Positions 44,377 to 53,938 of a stretch of 64,000 nt of DNA are shown here, piece after piece. A program made the position numbers and the translations under genes. The stretch lies in contig CAAGCF010000029.1 in assembly GCA_900768265.1 (NCBI GenBank), forward strand, positions 16,193 through 80,192, given 5' to 3'. Numbering within the stretch: position 1 is the first letter of the stretch; every line of letters begins with the position of its first letter. Below the pieces are notes generated by a model. The model was not told where the DNA came from and ran no database searches. It worked only from the letters and a program-made list of their open reading frames with translations. The DNA is from an uncultured Collinsella sp. (GTDB lineage Bacteria > Actinomycetota > Coriobacteriia > Coriobacteriales > Coriobacteriaceae).

Positions 44377-45732
44377 TCAATTCCAAGACTGTTGGTGCTC
44401 TTCGTAGGTCTTCGAGAAATACTCCTCGTCCTGCGTAATGTAGAAATACAGGTCATCGGAGTCGGTCGGCTCAAGGGTGGCCTTGAGCGCCTCGAGAGAC
44501 GGAGAGCAGATGGGAGTGGGCGGCAGGCCCTCGTGCTTATAGGTGTTATACGGGCTATCGCTCTGCAGGTCGTCAGCGGTAACCTCGCCGCCGGTGACAT
44601 ACATCATGGTCGCATCGCTATTGAGGTAACGCAGGCCATCGAGCTTGCCCGCCAGACGGTTATAGAAAACCGATGCCACATGCGCGCGCTGATCGGCGTT
44701 GAGACCCTCACGCTCGACGATCGAGGCAAGGTTAACGATGTCGTAATCGGACATCTCCACGCCATAGCGCTCCTTGATCTTGGCCTCGCAGCTGGCAAAG
44801 TCAAGCGACTTATACTCGGCGTTGAACTGGTCAAGCATGGCGCGAATCACATCATCGGCAGACGGGTCCTTACCCAACGAATAGGTCTTGGGGAATAGGA
44901 AGCCCTCGAGTGAATCGTTTGCGGCGCCCTCAAGGAAGCTGTAGTCCTTCACATAGTTGGAGGCCTTTGCCTGATTGAGGAAGTCTTCCTTGGAGATGCT
45001 GTCGTATGCCGCGGCCACGCGATCGGCGACCTGGTCGACCGTCAGGCCCTCAGGGATAGTCAGCGCATCGGAGCCCGCATTGGGGCCTTCCATAAGCTGC
45101 TGAACGACCTTGGTCGCGTCCATGAGCGTAGTGAACGAGTAGGTGCCAGGCTTAAGCGACATATCGGCATTGAGCTTTTTGACCGCCGCGTAATAATCCT
45201 TGGGGTCTTCGACGATATGGTTCTCGGAGAGAATCGAAGCAATGGTGTCACCCGAGGCACCATCGGGAATCGTAATAGTAACTTGCTGGCCAGCAGCGAC
45301 TTTCGCATCCTCGCCGGCAAAGAAGCCCTTGACGGCTGGCACGACAAAGAAAACGATCGCGACAAGCGCAAGCACGGCGACGACGCCACCGATAATCAAA
45401 GGCACCGGAGAGCTTTTCTTTTGGGTACCACGGCGGGCGTGCGTGTTATAGCTCGAGCGCGTGGCCGGAGCAACGCCGTGCGAGCCATGTGCATGATGTG
45501 CGCGAGAGCGTGATTGCGGGGCCCGTCCCTGCGTGCGCTGGACAGGAGCCTGCTGCTTAAAACGAGAACCGCCAGCGGGCTGCGCGGGACGAGCTGCGGG
45601 CTGTTGAGCGGCACGCTGAGTAGGCTGAGCCGAACGCTGCATCGGCTGCACCGGGCGCTGGCCAGGCTGAGCAGGGCGCGGCGCAGGCTGCCGTGTACGA
45701 TTCTGCTGGCGCGGATCGGAAGCGCTAGGCAT
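44377..45732 (-). CDS. mltG: Endolytic murein transglycosylase MltG with long Gln/Pro-rich N-terminus
   Basis: The 451-residue protein has ~125 residues of Gln/Pro/Arg/Ala-rich cytoplasmic sequence, a single membrane segment (LIIGGVVAVLALVAIVFFVV), a LysM-like stretch and the YceG domain with ASIVEREGLNADQRAHVAS (catalytic Glu), VFYNRL and SPYNTYKHEGLPPTPI. MltG cleaves nascent glycan strands. It overlaps ruvX by 8 bases. The N-terminal tail resembles that of the L,D-transpeptidase at 16380-18125. Confidence 0.92.
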   Translation of the reverse strand: MPSASDPRQQNRTRQPAPRPAQPGQRPVQPMQRSAQPTQRAAQQPAARPAQPAGGSRFKQQAPVQRTQGRAPQSRSRAHHAHGSHGVAPATRSSYNTHARRGTQKKSSPVPLIIGGVVAVLALVAIVFFVVPAVKGFFAGEDAKVAAGQQVTITIPDGASGDTIASILSENHIVEDPKDYYAAVKKLNADMSLKPGTYSFTTLMDATKVVQQLMEGPNAGSDALTIPEGLTVDQVADRVAAAYDSISKEDFLNQAKASNYVKDYSFLEGAANDSLEGFLFPKTYSLGKDPSADDVIRAMLDQFNAEYKSLDFASCEAKIKERYGVEMSDYDIVNLASIVEREGLNADQRAHVASVFYNRLAGKLDGLRYLNSDATMMYVTGGEVTADDLQSDSPYNTYKHEGLPPTPICSPSLEALKATLEPTDSDDLYFYITQDEEYFSKTYEEHQQSWN

Positions 45733-46153
45733 GCGAAACCTCCTCGTTTTTACGATCGAGCCATGTCTGCAAGAACAGGCTGGCGGCGATCATGTCAATC
45801 TTGCCCCTCATCTGCTTTTCGTTGAGTCCCTGCTCTCGCAGGATTCGCTTGGCCTCCTGCGAGGACAGACGCTCGTCCTCAAACTCCAGCGGAAGTTCGA
45901 GCTCGTCGGCGATTTTTTGCGCCACGGCGGCGACGCGCTCGGCCTGTGGGCCGGGCTCACCTGCCATGGTCAAGGGACGTCCACTTACCAGGATATCGGG
46001 CTCATAGTCCTCGACCAGATAGCGAAACGTCTTTGCCATACCAGTGACCTCGGCAGCCGGAAGCACCTTGACAGGCATCGCCATCTTGCCATCACGGCTC
46101 GAGACGGCAATGCCAATCCTGGTCTCCCCTATGTCCAGTGCGAGCGCGACCAC
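45725..46153 (-). CDS. ruvX: Holliday junction resolvase-like RuvX (YqgF)
   Basis: The 142-residue RNase H-like protein has LALDIGETRIGIAVS, PLTMAGEPGPQA and EFEDERLSSQEA with the acidic catalytic residues. It acts in Holliday junction or pre-16S rRNA processing in studied bacteria. It follows alaS by 17 bases, as in many Gram-positives. Confidence 0.92.
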   Translation of the reverse strand: MVALALDIGETRIGIAVSSRDGKMAMPVKVLPAAEVTGMAKTFRYLVEDYEPDILVSGRPLTMAGEPGPQAERVAAVAQKIADELELPLEFEDERLSSQEAKRILREQGLNEKQMRGKIDMIAASLFLQTWLDRKNEEVSHA

Positions 46154-46170
46154 AGCGACTACTTAGGTTC

Positions 46171-48828
46171 TTAGGCGCCGAGCGCGGTCTTGGCGGCCGC
46201 GAGGGCATCGGCGATACCGGCAGCATTCTTGCCACCGGCCTGGGCCATGTTGGGACGACCGCCACCGCGACCATCGACCAGGCCCGCGATCTGCTTGATC
46301 ACGTTGCCGGCGTGGAAACCGGCCTTCACGGCGTCATCGGAGCCGGCGGCGAGCAGGGCCGGGGTGCCCTTCTCGGTCACGCTGGCAACGACGCAGGCGA
46401 CGGGGCCGGCAACCTTCTGGTGCACGGTATCCCACACATTGCGCAGGTCAGCAGCCTCAAGACCCTGGAGCTCAGCGACGACGAGCTTGTAGCCATTCAG
46501 TTCGACAGCGCCGTCGATGGCGCCGGAGATCGCATCAGAGGAACCACCGGTGAGTGCCTTCTTGAGCTTGTTGGACGTCTCGCGCAGCTCAGCCTGCAGG
46601 TTCTCCACGCGGGCGGGAACCTCGTCGACGCGGCACTTGAGCGCCGACGCGGCGGCGTCAACGAGTGCCAGGCGGTCGGCCATGTAGTCGAGAGCGCCCT
46701 TGGAGGTCACGGCCTCGATACGGCGGACATTCGAGCCCGTGGAGGACTCGGAGATGATCTTGAACAGGCCGATCTCGGCGGTGTTGGCGGCGTGCGTACC
46801 GCCGCAGAGCTCACGGGAGAACGGCTGATCCTCGGCGCCCACGGAGACGACGCGGACGACGTCGCCGTACTTCTCGCCAAACAGAGCGACAGCACCGGCG
46901 GCCTTAGCCTTGTCGATGCCCATGACGCGGGTCACGACCGGCTTGGAAGCGAAGATCTGCTGGTTGACCAGGTCCTCGACAGCCTTGAGCTGCTCGGAGG
47001 ACAGGGCCTCGAAGTGCGTGAAGTCAAAGCGCAGGTGCTCGGGCGTCACCAACGAGCCAGCCTGGGAGACATGCTCGCCCAGGACCTGCTTAAGCGCGGC
47101 GTCGAGCAGGTGCGTGGCAGTGTGGTTGCGGCGCAGGAAGCCACGGCGCTCGGCGTCGAGCGTGGCGGTCACGGTAGCACCGACGGTCAGTGTGCCCTCG
47201 GCAACGTGCGCGACGTGAGCATACAGGCCATTGTGGTTCTTGGTGTCGGCAACAGTCAGCGCAACGCCTTCGGCGGAAAGCTCACCGGCATCGCCCTGCT
47301 GGCCACCCATCTCGGCGTAGAACGGGGTGCGGTCGAGCACGACCTCGACGTCCTCACCGGCGGAAGCAGACTCGACGGACTCGCCGTTGCGAACGATGGC
47401 GACAACCTTGGCGCCCTCGATGACGTCGTTGTCATAGCCGTCGAACTCGGTCGCGGCAACCTTGTCGGAAAGCTCGACCCACACGTCGTTGAAGCTGCCC
47501 CAGGCATCGCCCTTGGCGTTGGCGCGGGCGCGGGCCTTCTGGTCCTCCATGCAAGCGGTAAAGCCGTCCATGTCGACGTCGTGACCGGCAGCACCGGCGA
47601 TCTCGACGGTCAGGTCGATGGGGAAACCAAAGGTGTCATGCAGCTTAAAGGCAACGTCGCCCGGAAGGACAGCGCCCTCGGCGAGCGCGGCCAGGGCCTC
47701 GTCCAGGTAAACGCGGCCGTTGTCGAGCGTCGTGGAGAAACGCTCCTCCTCGGAGGCGACGATGCCCTTAACGAGCGCGACGTTCTTGAGCAGCTCGGGA
47801 TAGGCCTCGCCCATCTGAGCGTTGACCTCGTCGATAAACTTGGTCAGGAAGGCGCCCTCGATGCCCAGCAGACGACCGTGGAACACGGCACGGCGGAGCA
47901 GGCGGCGAAGGACGTACTCGCGACCCTCGTTGCCGGGCAGGATGCCGTCGGAGATCATAAAGTCGACGGCACGGGAGTGGTCGGCGATGATGCGCAGGGA
48001 GCGGCTGGCACCGGAGTAATCGTCGGCGTCATAGGTCTTGCCGCTGATCTTCTCACCGAGCTTGATGAGATGCTGCATCAAATCGCCGTCGTAATTGGCG
48101 GTCTTGTGCTGCATGATGGCGGCCATGCGCTCCAGGCCCATGCCCGTATCGAGGTTGCGGTGCGGCAGCTCCGGCATGGAGCCGTCCTCCTGGCGGTCGT
48201 ACTGGGTAAAGACGAGGTTCCAGAACTCCAGGAAGCGGTCGCAGTCGCAGCCGGGCTTGCAGTCGGGGCTGCCGCAGCCGACCTCCTCGCCCATGTCAAA
48301 GTAGATCTCGGAGCACGGACCGCAGGGGCCGGTGGGGCCGGCGGCCCAGAAGTTGTCGTCCTCGCCCAAACGAGAGATGTGGTCCTCGGCAACGCCCAAA
48401 GAACGCCACACGTCGTGGGTCTCGTCGTCCTCGGTAAAGACGGTAAAGTACAGGCGATCGAGCGGCAGCTTGAACTCCTTGGTGATGAGCTCAAAGGCCC
48501 AAGCGCAGGCCTGCTGCTTGGAGACGCCGCCAAAGGAGAAGTCGCCGAGCATCTCAAAGAAGGACAGGTGACGGCCATCCTCGCCGATGCAATCGATGTC
48601 GTTGGTGCGGACGCACTTCTGGCAGGAGATCGCGCCGATCTCCTTCATGGTCTTCTTGCCCTGGTAGTACTCCTTAAACTGATTCATGCCGGCGTTGGCA
48701 AGCAACAGCGAAGGATCGTCGGGGACGAGGGACGAAGAAGGATAGAGCTTAAGACCGCGCTCCTCAAAGAAGTTGAGGAACTTGGAGCGGATCTCGGCCG
48801 TAGTCATTGACGGGTAGTCAGCACTCAT
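46171..48828 (-). CDS. alaS: Alanyl-tRNA synthetase
   Basis: The 885-residue class II synthetase has an intact N-terminal aminoacylation domain, the editing domain zinc site HTATHLLDAALK and CGGTHAANT, and the C-terminal oligomerisation domain with GGGRPNMAQAGG. GAGGAG lies 9 bases before ATG 48828; the frame extends 30 codons upstream without family similarity. Confidence 0.96.
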   Translation of the reverse strand: MSADYPSMTTAEIRSKFLNFFEERGLKLYPSSSLVPDDPSLLLANAGMNQFKEYYQGKKTMKEIGAISCQKCVRTNDIDCIGEDGRHLSFFEMLGDFSFGGVSKQQACAWAFELITKEFKLPLDRLYFTVFTEDDETHDVWRSLGVAEDHISRLGEDDNFWAAGPTGPCGPCSEIYFDMGEEVGCGSPDCKPGCDCDRFLEFWNLVFTQYDRQEDGSMPELPHRNLDTGMGLERMAAIMQHKTANYDGDLMQHLIKLGEKISGKTYDADDYSGASRSLRIIADHSRAVDFMISDGILPGNEGREYVLRRLLRRAVFHGRLLGIEGAFLTKFIDEVNAQMGEAYPELLKNVALVKGIVASEEERFSTTLDNGRVYLDEALAALAEGAVLPGDVAFKLHDTFGFPIDLTVEIAGAAGHDVDMDGFTACMEDQKARARANAKGDAWGSFNDVWVELSDKVAATEFDGYDNDVIEGAKVVAIVRNGESVESASAGEDVEVVLDRTPFYAEMGGQQGDAGELSAEGVALTVADTKNHNGLYAHVAHVAEGTLTVGATVTATLDAERRGFLRRNHTATHLLDAALKQVLGEHVSQAGSLVTPEHLRFDFTHFEALSSEQLKAVEDLVNQQIFASKPVVTRVMGIDKAKAAGAVALFGEKYGDVVRVVSVGAEDQPFSRELCGGTHAANTAEIGLFKIISESSTGSNVRRIEAVTSKGALDYMADRLALVDAAASALKCRVDEVPARVENLQAELRETSNKLKKALTGGSSDAISGAIDGAVELNGYKLVVAELQGLEAADLRNVWDTVHQKVAGPVACVVASVTEKGTPALLAAGSDDAVKAGFHAGNVIKQIAGLVDGRGGGRPNMAQAGGKNAAGIADALAAAKTALGA

Positions 48829-48900
48829 AGAGGGAATCTCCTCGGTTTCACATCGAAACAGTTCAAACGTAACGATATTACCATCCCACCGCGCCTGTGC

Positions 48901-48930
48901 AAAAAAGAGGGCCGCCAAACAGCGACCCTC
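48901..48930 (-). terminator. Terminator upstream of alaS
   Basis: A 9-bp stem (48930-48922 with 48915-48907) is followed by TTTTTT on the minus strand. It probably ends transcripts coming from the sigma operon upstream, after passing antisense to the small gene at 49023. Attenuation of alaS is an alternative. Confidence 0.65.
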
Positions 48931-49022
48931 CAGCGAAAGTGCATGTTATTTAGGACTAAGCAATCATTTAAAAAAATGGTTTTAGTAAAATACCAATAAG
49001 AATCATCCGGAAGGAGCAACCG

Positions 49023-49262
49023 ATGAATACCAAACGATTTATCCTGAATGCACTTCTGGTAGTAGCACTTTTCGCGCTCTTGGCCTTCTCCCACTGGTAT
49101 GCAAACCAACCAGCATTTGGCTACGTATTATATGCAGTAACGTCCGGCGATAAGGCTTATTGCCCTCTACGCGCAATTGACGTTCTCTATTTCTATGTAG
49201 CCGGCCCCTTATCAATCGCTTTGCTCGTGTTTCTTGTCTTTTACAACATCAAGAAACGCTAA
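49023..49262 (+). CDS. Small two-helix membrane protein, unknown function
   Basis: The 79-residue protein is predicted to cross the membrane twice: FILNALLVVALFALLAF near the N-terminus and VAGPLSIALLVFLVFYNI at the C-terminus, ending in KKR. A strong AAGGAG lies 7-8 bases before the ATG, supporting translation. It is the only plus-strand gene between 36 and 62 kb, and its GC content is visibly lower than its neighbours. I do not recognise a family. Confidence 0.65.
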   Translation: MNTKRFILNALLVVALFALLAFSHWYANQPAFGYVLYAVTSGDKAYCPLRAIDVLYFYVAGPLSIALLVFLVFYNIKKR

Positions 49263-49268
49263 CAGGGC

Positions 49269-50681
49269 CTATTTGGAATCAGAATCGTCCATGGAGCCGT
49301 CGATGCCGGTTTTGGTGTCGTCGTCCGTATTGGAATCGTCATCCTTGGCGAAGGGGTTCTTGAAAAAGCCTGTCGCGTCGGGCTGAAGACCCGAGAGCTT
49401 GATCCAGGGATTATCGAGTTCGGGCTTGGGCATGGCCTTGGCCTCGGGCGCGGTCTCGTTGCCGATGAGCTCGGACTCATAGATGAACGTATCGTCTCCG
49501 AGCGCGTCGTACGCGGCGACCGGGTTACCCTCGGTATCGCGATACGGCGTGCCCTTAAACACGGCGCCATCGTATGCCACGAGCTGGCGACCGGTCTCGT
49601 TCTCAAAGTAGTAGACGAAAATGCCCTTGAGGGCCGCGCACAGCGGAATGGCGATAACCATGCCGATGGGACCCATGAGTGCCGAACCGATAACGAGGGC
49701 CGTCAGGCTCATGACGGGATGCACCTGCACCGAGCTCTGCATGACCTTGGGCGAAATGACATTATCGGTGACGTTTTGAGCCACCATGGTCACGACAAGC
49801 GTCCATAACGCCAGCATAGGGCTGAACATAAAGCCGAGCACCGTGGCGATCGCCGCGCTCACCCAGGGACCGACAACCGGAACCAAGTGCATAATGCCGG
49901 TGAAGATGGCCATGAGTGCTGCGTATGGATGGCCAATGAGCGTAAAGCCAATAAAAGCCAAAAAGCCACCGCAGATGGACGTCACGACCATGCCGCGCAT
50001 ATAGCCGCCGACCGAGCGTGAAAGGATGGCAACCATAAAGCGGTACGAGGTCTCTTTTTCCTGTCCGATGATGGTACAGACCTCGTGGTGCATACGGGGA
50101 TAGTCGCAGGCCAACCAATAGGCAAGCACCAAGCCCAGGAAGATGACGAACAGCTGCGAGGCCGTATTGGTAATGAGCGGGAATACACCGCGACCGAGCT
50201 CGGCAGCGATTTGCGAGACGTACTTGGACGCTACGGTAACCAGCGAAGAAAGATTGTCGTCCAGATACTCCTTGAGCGGCGTGTTGTTGAGCGTCTTGGC
50301 GTGCGAGAGCATCTCGTTGAGATCGCCACCCGCAACACGAAGCTGCTCGGGCAGGCGGCTCAGGACTTCCATGATTTGACCGAGCAAAATAGGCGAGAGG
50401 ATGCAGACAACACCGACGAGCACCGCCACGACCACAATAAGCGCGATAAGCGAACCGATGCCGCGATTCACGCCGTGATGCTCGAGCCAGTTGGTGATCG
50501 GCGACATGACAAAAGCGATGATGGAACCGACTGCCAAAAACTCGATAACCGGCGCCAGGATGCCCATAAGGTTAAAGATGACGGCAGCGATAACAATGCA
50601 GCCGACGACGCCCCAAATGCGCAGCGTCAGAATACGGGTATCACGCAGCGTGCGGTCGATTTGTTGGGGGTGCTCACTCAT
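49269..50681 (-). CDS. AI-2E family transporter (TqsA/PerM-like)
   Basis: The 470-residue protein has about eight hydrophobic segments and the family-typical GIMHLVPVVGPWVSAAIATVLGF region (cut here for length: GIMHLVPVVGPW), then a ~95-residue acidic C-terminal tail. Substrates of this family vary (AI-2, Na+/H+, unknown). Its start overlaps the sigma factor stop as ATGA, so it is part of that operon. Confidence 0.88.
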   Translation of the reverse strand: MSEHPQQIDRTLRDTRILTLRIWGVVGCIVIAAVIFNLMGILAPVIEFLAVGSIIAFVMSPITNWLEHHGVNRGIGSLIALIVVVAVLVGVVCILSPILLGQIMEVLSRLPEQLRVAGGDLNEMLSHAKTLNNTPLKEYLDDNLSSLVTVASKYVSQIAAELGRGVFPLITNTASQLFVIFLGLVLAYWLACDYPRMHHEVCTIIGQEKETSYRFMVAILSRSVGGYMRGMVVTSICGGFLAFIGFTLIGHPYAALMAIFTGIMHLVPVVGPWVSAAIATVLGFMFSPMLALWTLVVTMVAQNVTDNVISPKVMQSSVQVHPVMSLTALVIGSALMGPIGMVIAIPLCAALKGIFVYYFENETGRQLVAYDGAVFKGTPYRDTEGNPVAAYDALGDDTFIYESELIGNETAPEAKAMPKPELDNPWIKLSGLQPDATGFFKNPFAKDDDSNTDDDTKTGIDGSMDDSDSK

Positions 50682-51469
50682 GAACGAATCATCACTCCGT
50701 CGGGGTCAATCTTGTCCTGGATCTTCTTAAGGGTGCGGCGCAGCAGGCGCGAGACCTGCACCTGCGAGATGCCAAGCTTCTTGGCAATCTCGATCTGCGT
50801 CATGCCCTTCACAAAGCGCAGCTCGATAACCTCGCGCTCGCGCGGCGAGAAATCGCGGATGGCTTCCTCGATTACCAGGCGGTCATCGGTAAAGTCGAGC
50901 TCGTTGTCGTCGTCGGCATAGCGATCGAGAATCGAAGGCGCATCATCGGAATCGGACGCACCGGGGGCCTCGATGGGCACCGAGGTGTAGGCCGAGGACG
51001 ATTCCATGGCTTCGAGCACCTCGTCGACGGTCACGCCAAGGTAATCGGCGATTTCCTCAATCTTGGGCGAGCGCTGAAGCTCGTTGGTAAGCTTATCGGT
51101 GGCCTGGTTAACCTTGGCAGAGAGCTCCTGCAGACGACGCGGCACGCGCACACTCCAGCCCTTGTCGCGGAAGTGGCGCTTAATCTCGCCCAAGATGGTG
51201 GGCGTGGCAAACGTCGTGAACTCGAGTCCGCGCTCGGGATCAAAGCGATCGATAGCCTTGAGCAAGCCCAAGTACCCGACCTGCAAAAGGTCATCGAGCG
51301 GCTCGCCGCGGTTCTTGAATTTGTTGGCAAGAAACCTTACCAGGTTCATATGGGACATGACGAGTTGCTCGCGAGCATCCGGATCACCGGTCTCCTTATA
51401 ACGACGAAACAGCTCGCGGGTTTTCTCCTTGTCCCAAGCGGTCTTGCCGCTCCGGGAGCGTTCGGTCAT
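50678..51469 (-). CDS. SigB/SigF/SigG-type RNA polymerase sigma factor
   Basis: The 263-residue sigma-70 protein has region 2 (DDLLQVGYLGLLKAIDRFDP, then TFATPTILGEIKRHFRDKGW), region 3 and region 4 with TQIEIAKKLGISQVQVSRLL. The pattern matches the SigB/F/G group used in stress response or sporulation. It follows an anti-sigma-like gene by 1 base. In a non-sporulating coriobacterium a general stress role is more likely (inference). Confidence 0.9.
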   Translation of the reverse strand: MTERSRSGKTAWDKEKTRELFRRYKETGDPDAREQLVMSHMNLVRFLANKFKNRGEPLDDLLQVGYLGLLKAIDRFDPERGLEFTTFATPTILGEIKRHFRDKGWSVRVPRRLQELSAKVNQATDKLTNELQRSPKIEEIADYLGVTVDEVLEAMESSSAYTSVPIEAPGASDSDDAPSILDRYADDDNELDFTDDRLVIEEAIRDFSPREREVIELRFVKGMTQIEIAKKLGISQVQVSRLLRRTLKKIQDKIDPDGVMIRS

Positions 51470-51470
51470 A

Positions 51471-51848
51471 TTAGATATCCGCCTTGAGGTCGAGGGAAAG
51501 CGTTAGGGGCGCTGTAGTCTTTTCGTAGGAGTCGCACACACTCGCCAAAATGAGCTCGGCATACACGGCAGCCTGGTCATCCTCATCGACAGTCGCCTGG
51601 TCGCCAAAGGTAAAGGTCATGCCCACATGCGATTCGTCGACATCGAATTTGATCGAGATATCGTCGGAATCAACAGCCGTGCAGCCAAAGATGAAGGCTT
51701 CTTCGGCAGCCATACGAATGTCCTCGATGCGATCGACGGACATAGAGCACAGGGCGCCGACGTTGGCGGCCGTCATGCGCACCAAGCGAGCGAGACGCGG
51801 ATCACCGGCAACGCTCAGCGTAATGGGGCAGGTTGCTTCGCTACTCAT
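51471..51848 (-). CDS. RsbW-like anti-sigma factor with degenerate ATP-binding motifs
   Basis: The 125-residue protein has the overall size and pattern of RsbW/SpoIIAB-type proteins (ITLSVAGDPRLARLVRMTAA, SVDRIEDIRMAAEEAFIFGC). The N-box Asn is missing (EEAFIFGC in place of ExxxNA), and the DxGxG box is not recognisable. The gene order DUF948, this gene, sigma factor strongly suggests that it controls that sigma factor. No RsbV-type antagonist is next to it. Start 51848 overlaps the upstream gene by 8 bases. Confidence 0.65.
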   Translation of the reverse strand: MSSEATCPITLSVAGDPRLARLVRMTAANVGALCSMSVDRIEDIRMAAEEAFIFGCTAVDSDDISIKFDVDESHVGMTFTFGDQATVDEDDQAAVYAELILASVCDSYEKTTAPLTLSLDLKADI

Positions 51849-52428
51849 CGCAGGACTCCTCGGAGGTCTCGGCAGGCGTATAGGTGTAATACTGAGCAGG
51901 CTTAGCAGCGGGCTTCTGAACATCATCGTCGTCAGCAGCGGCATCGTCGTCGCCAATCAGAACGCGCTCAGTGGGCTGCTCGGCCTCGGCGGCGGCAGCG
52001 GCGAGCTTGCGATCGGCGTCGGCTGCAGGAGCCTTCACCTTATTGAAGAGCTTCTGCACGGCGCCAGCAGCAGAATCAGTTACGCTCGATACGGCATTGC
52101 TGGCCTCAGCCACGCTGCCCGTGACCTCGGAGATGTCGCGAACGACCGCCTCAACCTCAACGAGGTTAGACGTCAGAGCATCAACGGCAGTCTTGCTCGA
52201 CTTGAGGAGCGGCTCAACCTGTGCCAGCGCGGGGGTGAGCTCATCGACAGCGCCATCGAGCTTTGCCACCACGGGCTGTGCCTCGGCAAGCGTATTGTTA
52301 AGGTCGCTCACGGTCTTATCGAGCGAGTCAACGACGGTGCGAGTCTTACGCAGTGTGAGTGCAAGCTCAACGACGGCCCACACGCCGACAACAGCAAGCA
52401 GCAGCAGGGCGATTTGAATGGGACTCAT
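51841..52428 (-). CDS. DUF948-like membrane-anchored coiled-coil protein
   Basis: The 195-residue protein has one N-terminal membrane segment (QIALLLLAVVGVWAVVELAL) and ~100 residues of heptad-like helix (TVSDLNNTLAEAQPVVAKL), then an Ala/Asp-rich tail. DUF948 proteins are linked to general stress in Bacillus. It leads the sigma operon, with GGGAGG before the ATG. Confidence 0.75.
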   Translation of the reverse strand: MSPIQIALLLLAVVGVWAVVELALTLRKTRTVVDSLDKTVSDLNNTLAEAQPVVAKLDGAVDELTPALAQVEPLLKSSKTAVDALTSNLVEVEAVVRDISEVTGSVAEASNAVSSVTDSAAGAVQKLFNKVKAPAADADRKLAAAAAEAEQPTERVLIGDDDAAADDDDVQKPAAKPAQYYTYTPAETSEESCDE

Positions 52429-52528
52429 ACAAGCCTCCCAAAGGAATCGAAATACAGACGCTGTTCATGGTACCCCAAAGGGGACCGAACATGCCAAGCG
52501 TGAGATCCTGGGACAAAATAATCAGCAG

Positions 52529-53878
52529 TTACTTCGGAGCATTCCCGCTACGGTCGCGTTCGCTTTGCTCCACACGCCACTCTTCCCAACCGCGGCCCGC
52601 AGGCTGCCAGAACGCGCCGCGCTCCAGCCCCTCGGGCAAATAGCGCTGATCGACCCAGCCTTCGGGATAATCATGTGGATACTTGTACACACCATATTCA
52701 TCGCTGCCTGGGCGATGACGATCGCGCAGATAGCTCGGCACCTCACGCAAGCCACTGCTATGGATATCGGCCAGCGCCGCATCGATCGAAGCCTCGCACG
52801 CGTTGGACTTGGGCGCCAGGCACACATAGAGTGCAGCCTGAGCCAGGTTAATACGACACTCGGGATACCCAATGACCTCGGCAGATTTAAACGCAGCGTG
52901 CGCTATAAGCAGGGCCTGCGGATCGGCGTTACCGACGTCTTCGGAAGCATGGATCATGATGCGTCGGGCGATAAACTTGGGATCCTCCCCCGCATCGATC
53001 ATGCGCGCAAGCCAATAGATGGTGGCATCGGGGTCGCTGCCGCGCATGGACTTAATAAACGCACTAATGATGTCGTAGTGCATGTCACCGTTTTTGTCAT
53101 AGGTAAAGCCACGACGCGGATTGGCAATCTTTACGTCATCCACGGTAATGGGATAGCGCTCCCCCGCCGTCGGTGCAGGCGTACCCTCGGTATCAGGGCG
53201 CGTCACGGCGATCTCACTTGCCAGCTCGAGCGTCGTCAGAGCCGAGCGTGCATCGCCCGCAGCCAGCGTGCAGATGGTCTTAACCGTATCCTCATCGGCC
53301 GAGAACTTGCCGCCCAAACCCTGCGGCGCCTCGAGCGCACGCTCAATGAGCGTGGCGATGTCCTCGTCCTTCAGGTGATCAAGCTCTACCACGCGCCCAC
53401 GCGACAACAGTGCGGAGTTGACCTCGAAGTACGGGTTCTCGGTCGTGGCGCCAATCATAATGACGGTACGGTTCTCAACCGCATGCAAAAGCGCATCCTG
53501 CTGCGACTTCGAAAAACGGTGAATCTCGTCGATGAACAAGATGGTACGGCGGTCATACGTATTCAGGCGCGTCTTTGCCTCGTCGATCACGCGACGCAGG
53601 TCCTTCACGGTACCCGTGACGGCGCTGACCTCGACAAACTCGCTCTTGGTATGGTTGGCGATAATGTGGGCCAGTGTCGTCTTGCCCGTGCCAGCCGGGC
53701 CGTACAGAATCACGCTCGACAGCACGTCATGCTCAATCGCGGCGCGCAGCCACGAGCCCTTACCGACGGCCTTTTGCTGGCCCACGTACTCGTCGAGCGA
53801 ATTGGGGCGCATACGCACCGCAAGCGGGGCATTCTGAAAAGAGCGCTCGCGCGTCGAAGCAGAAAAAAGGTCGTCCAT
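52529..53878 (-). CDS. rarA: Replication-associated recombination ATPase RarA (MgsA)
   Basis: The AAA+ protein of ~449 residues has RPNSLDEYVGQQKAVG, Walker A GPAGTGKTTLAHI, Walker B ILFIDEIHRFSKSQQDAL and the sensor GATTENPYFEVN, with the MgsA C-terminal tetramerisation region (ARRIMIHASEDVGNADP). It acts at stalled forks. Several in-frame ATGs lie between 53896 and 53878; the last was chosen, with a weak GGGA upstream. Confidence 0.92.
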   Translation of the reverse strand: MDDLFSASTRERSFQNAPLAVRMRPNSLDEYVGQQKAVGKGSWLRAAIEHDVLSSVILYGPAGTGKTTLAHIIANHTKSEFVEVSAVTGTVKDLRRVIDEAKTRLNTYDRRTILFIDEIHRFSKSQQDALLHAVENRTVIMIGATTENPYFEVNSALLSRGRVVELDHLKDEDIATLIERALEAPQGLGGKFSADEDTVKTICTLAAGDARSALTTLELASEIAVTRPDTEGTPAPTAGERYPITVDDVKIANPRRGFTYDKNGDMHYDIISAFIKSMRGSDPDATIYWLARMIDAGEDPKFIARRIMIHASEDVGNADPQALLIAHAAFKSAEVIGYPECRINLAQAALYVCLAPKSNACEASIDAALADIHSSGLREVPSYLRDRHRPGSDEYGVYKYPHDYPEGWVDQRYLPEGLERGAFWQPAGRGWEEWRVEQSERDRSGNAPK

Positions 53879-53938
53879 AGCCATCCCGTGCATCAATCAA
53901 AATCGTTGTTGACCAACAGTATACCTAAAGGATACGAA

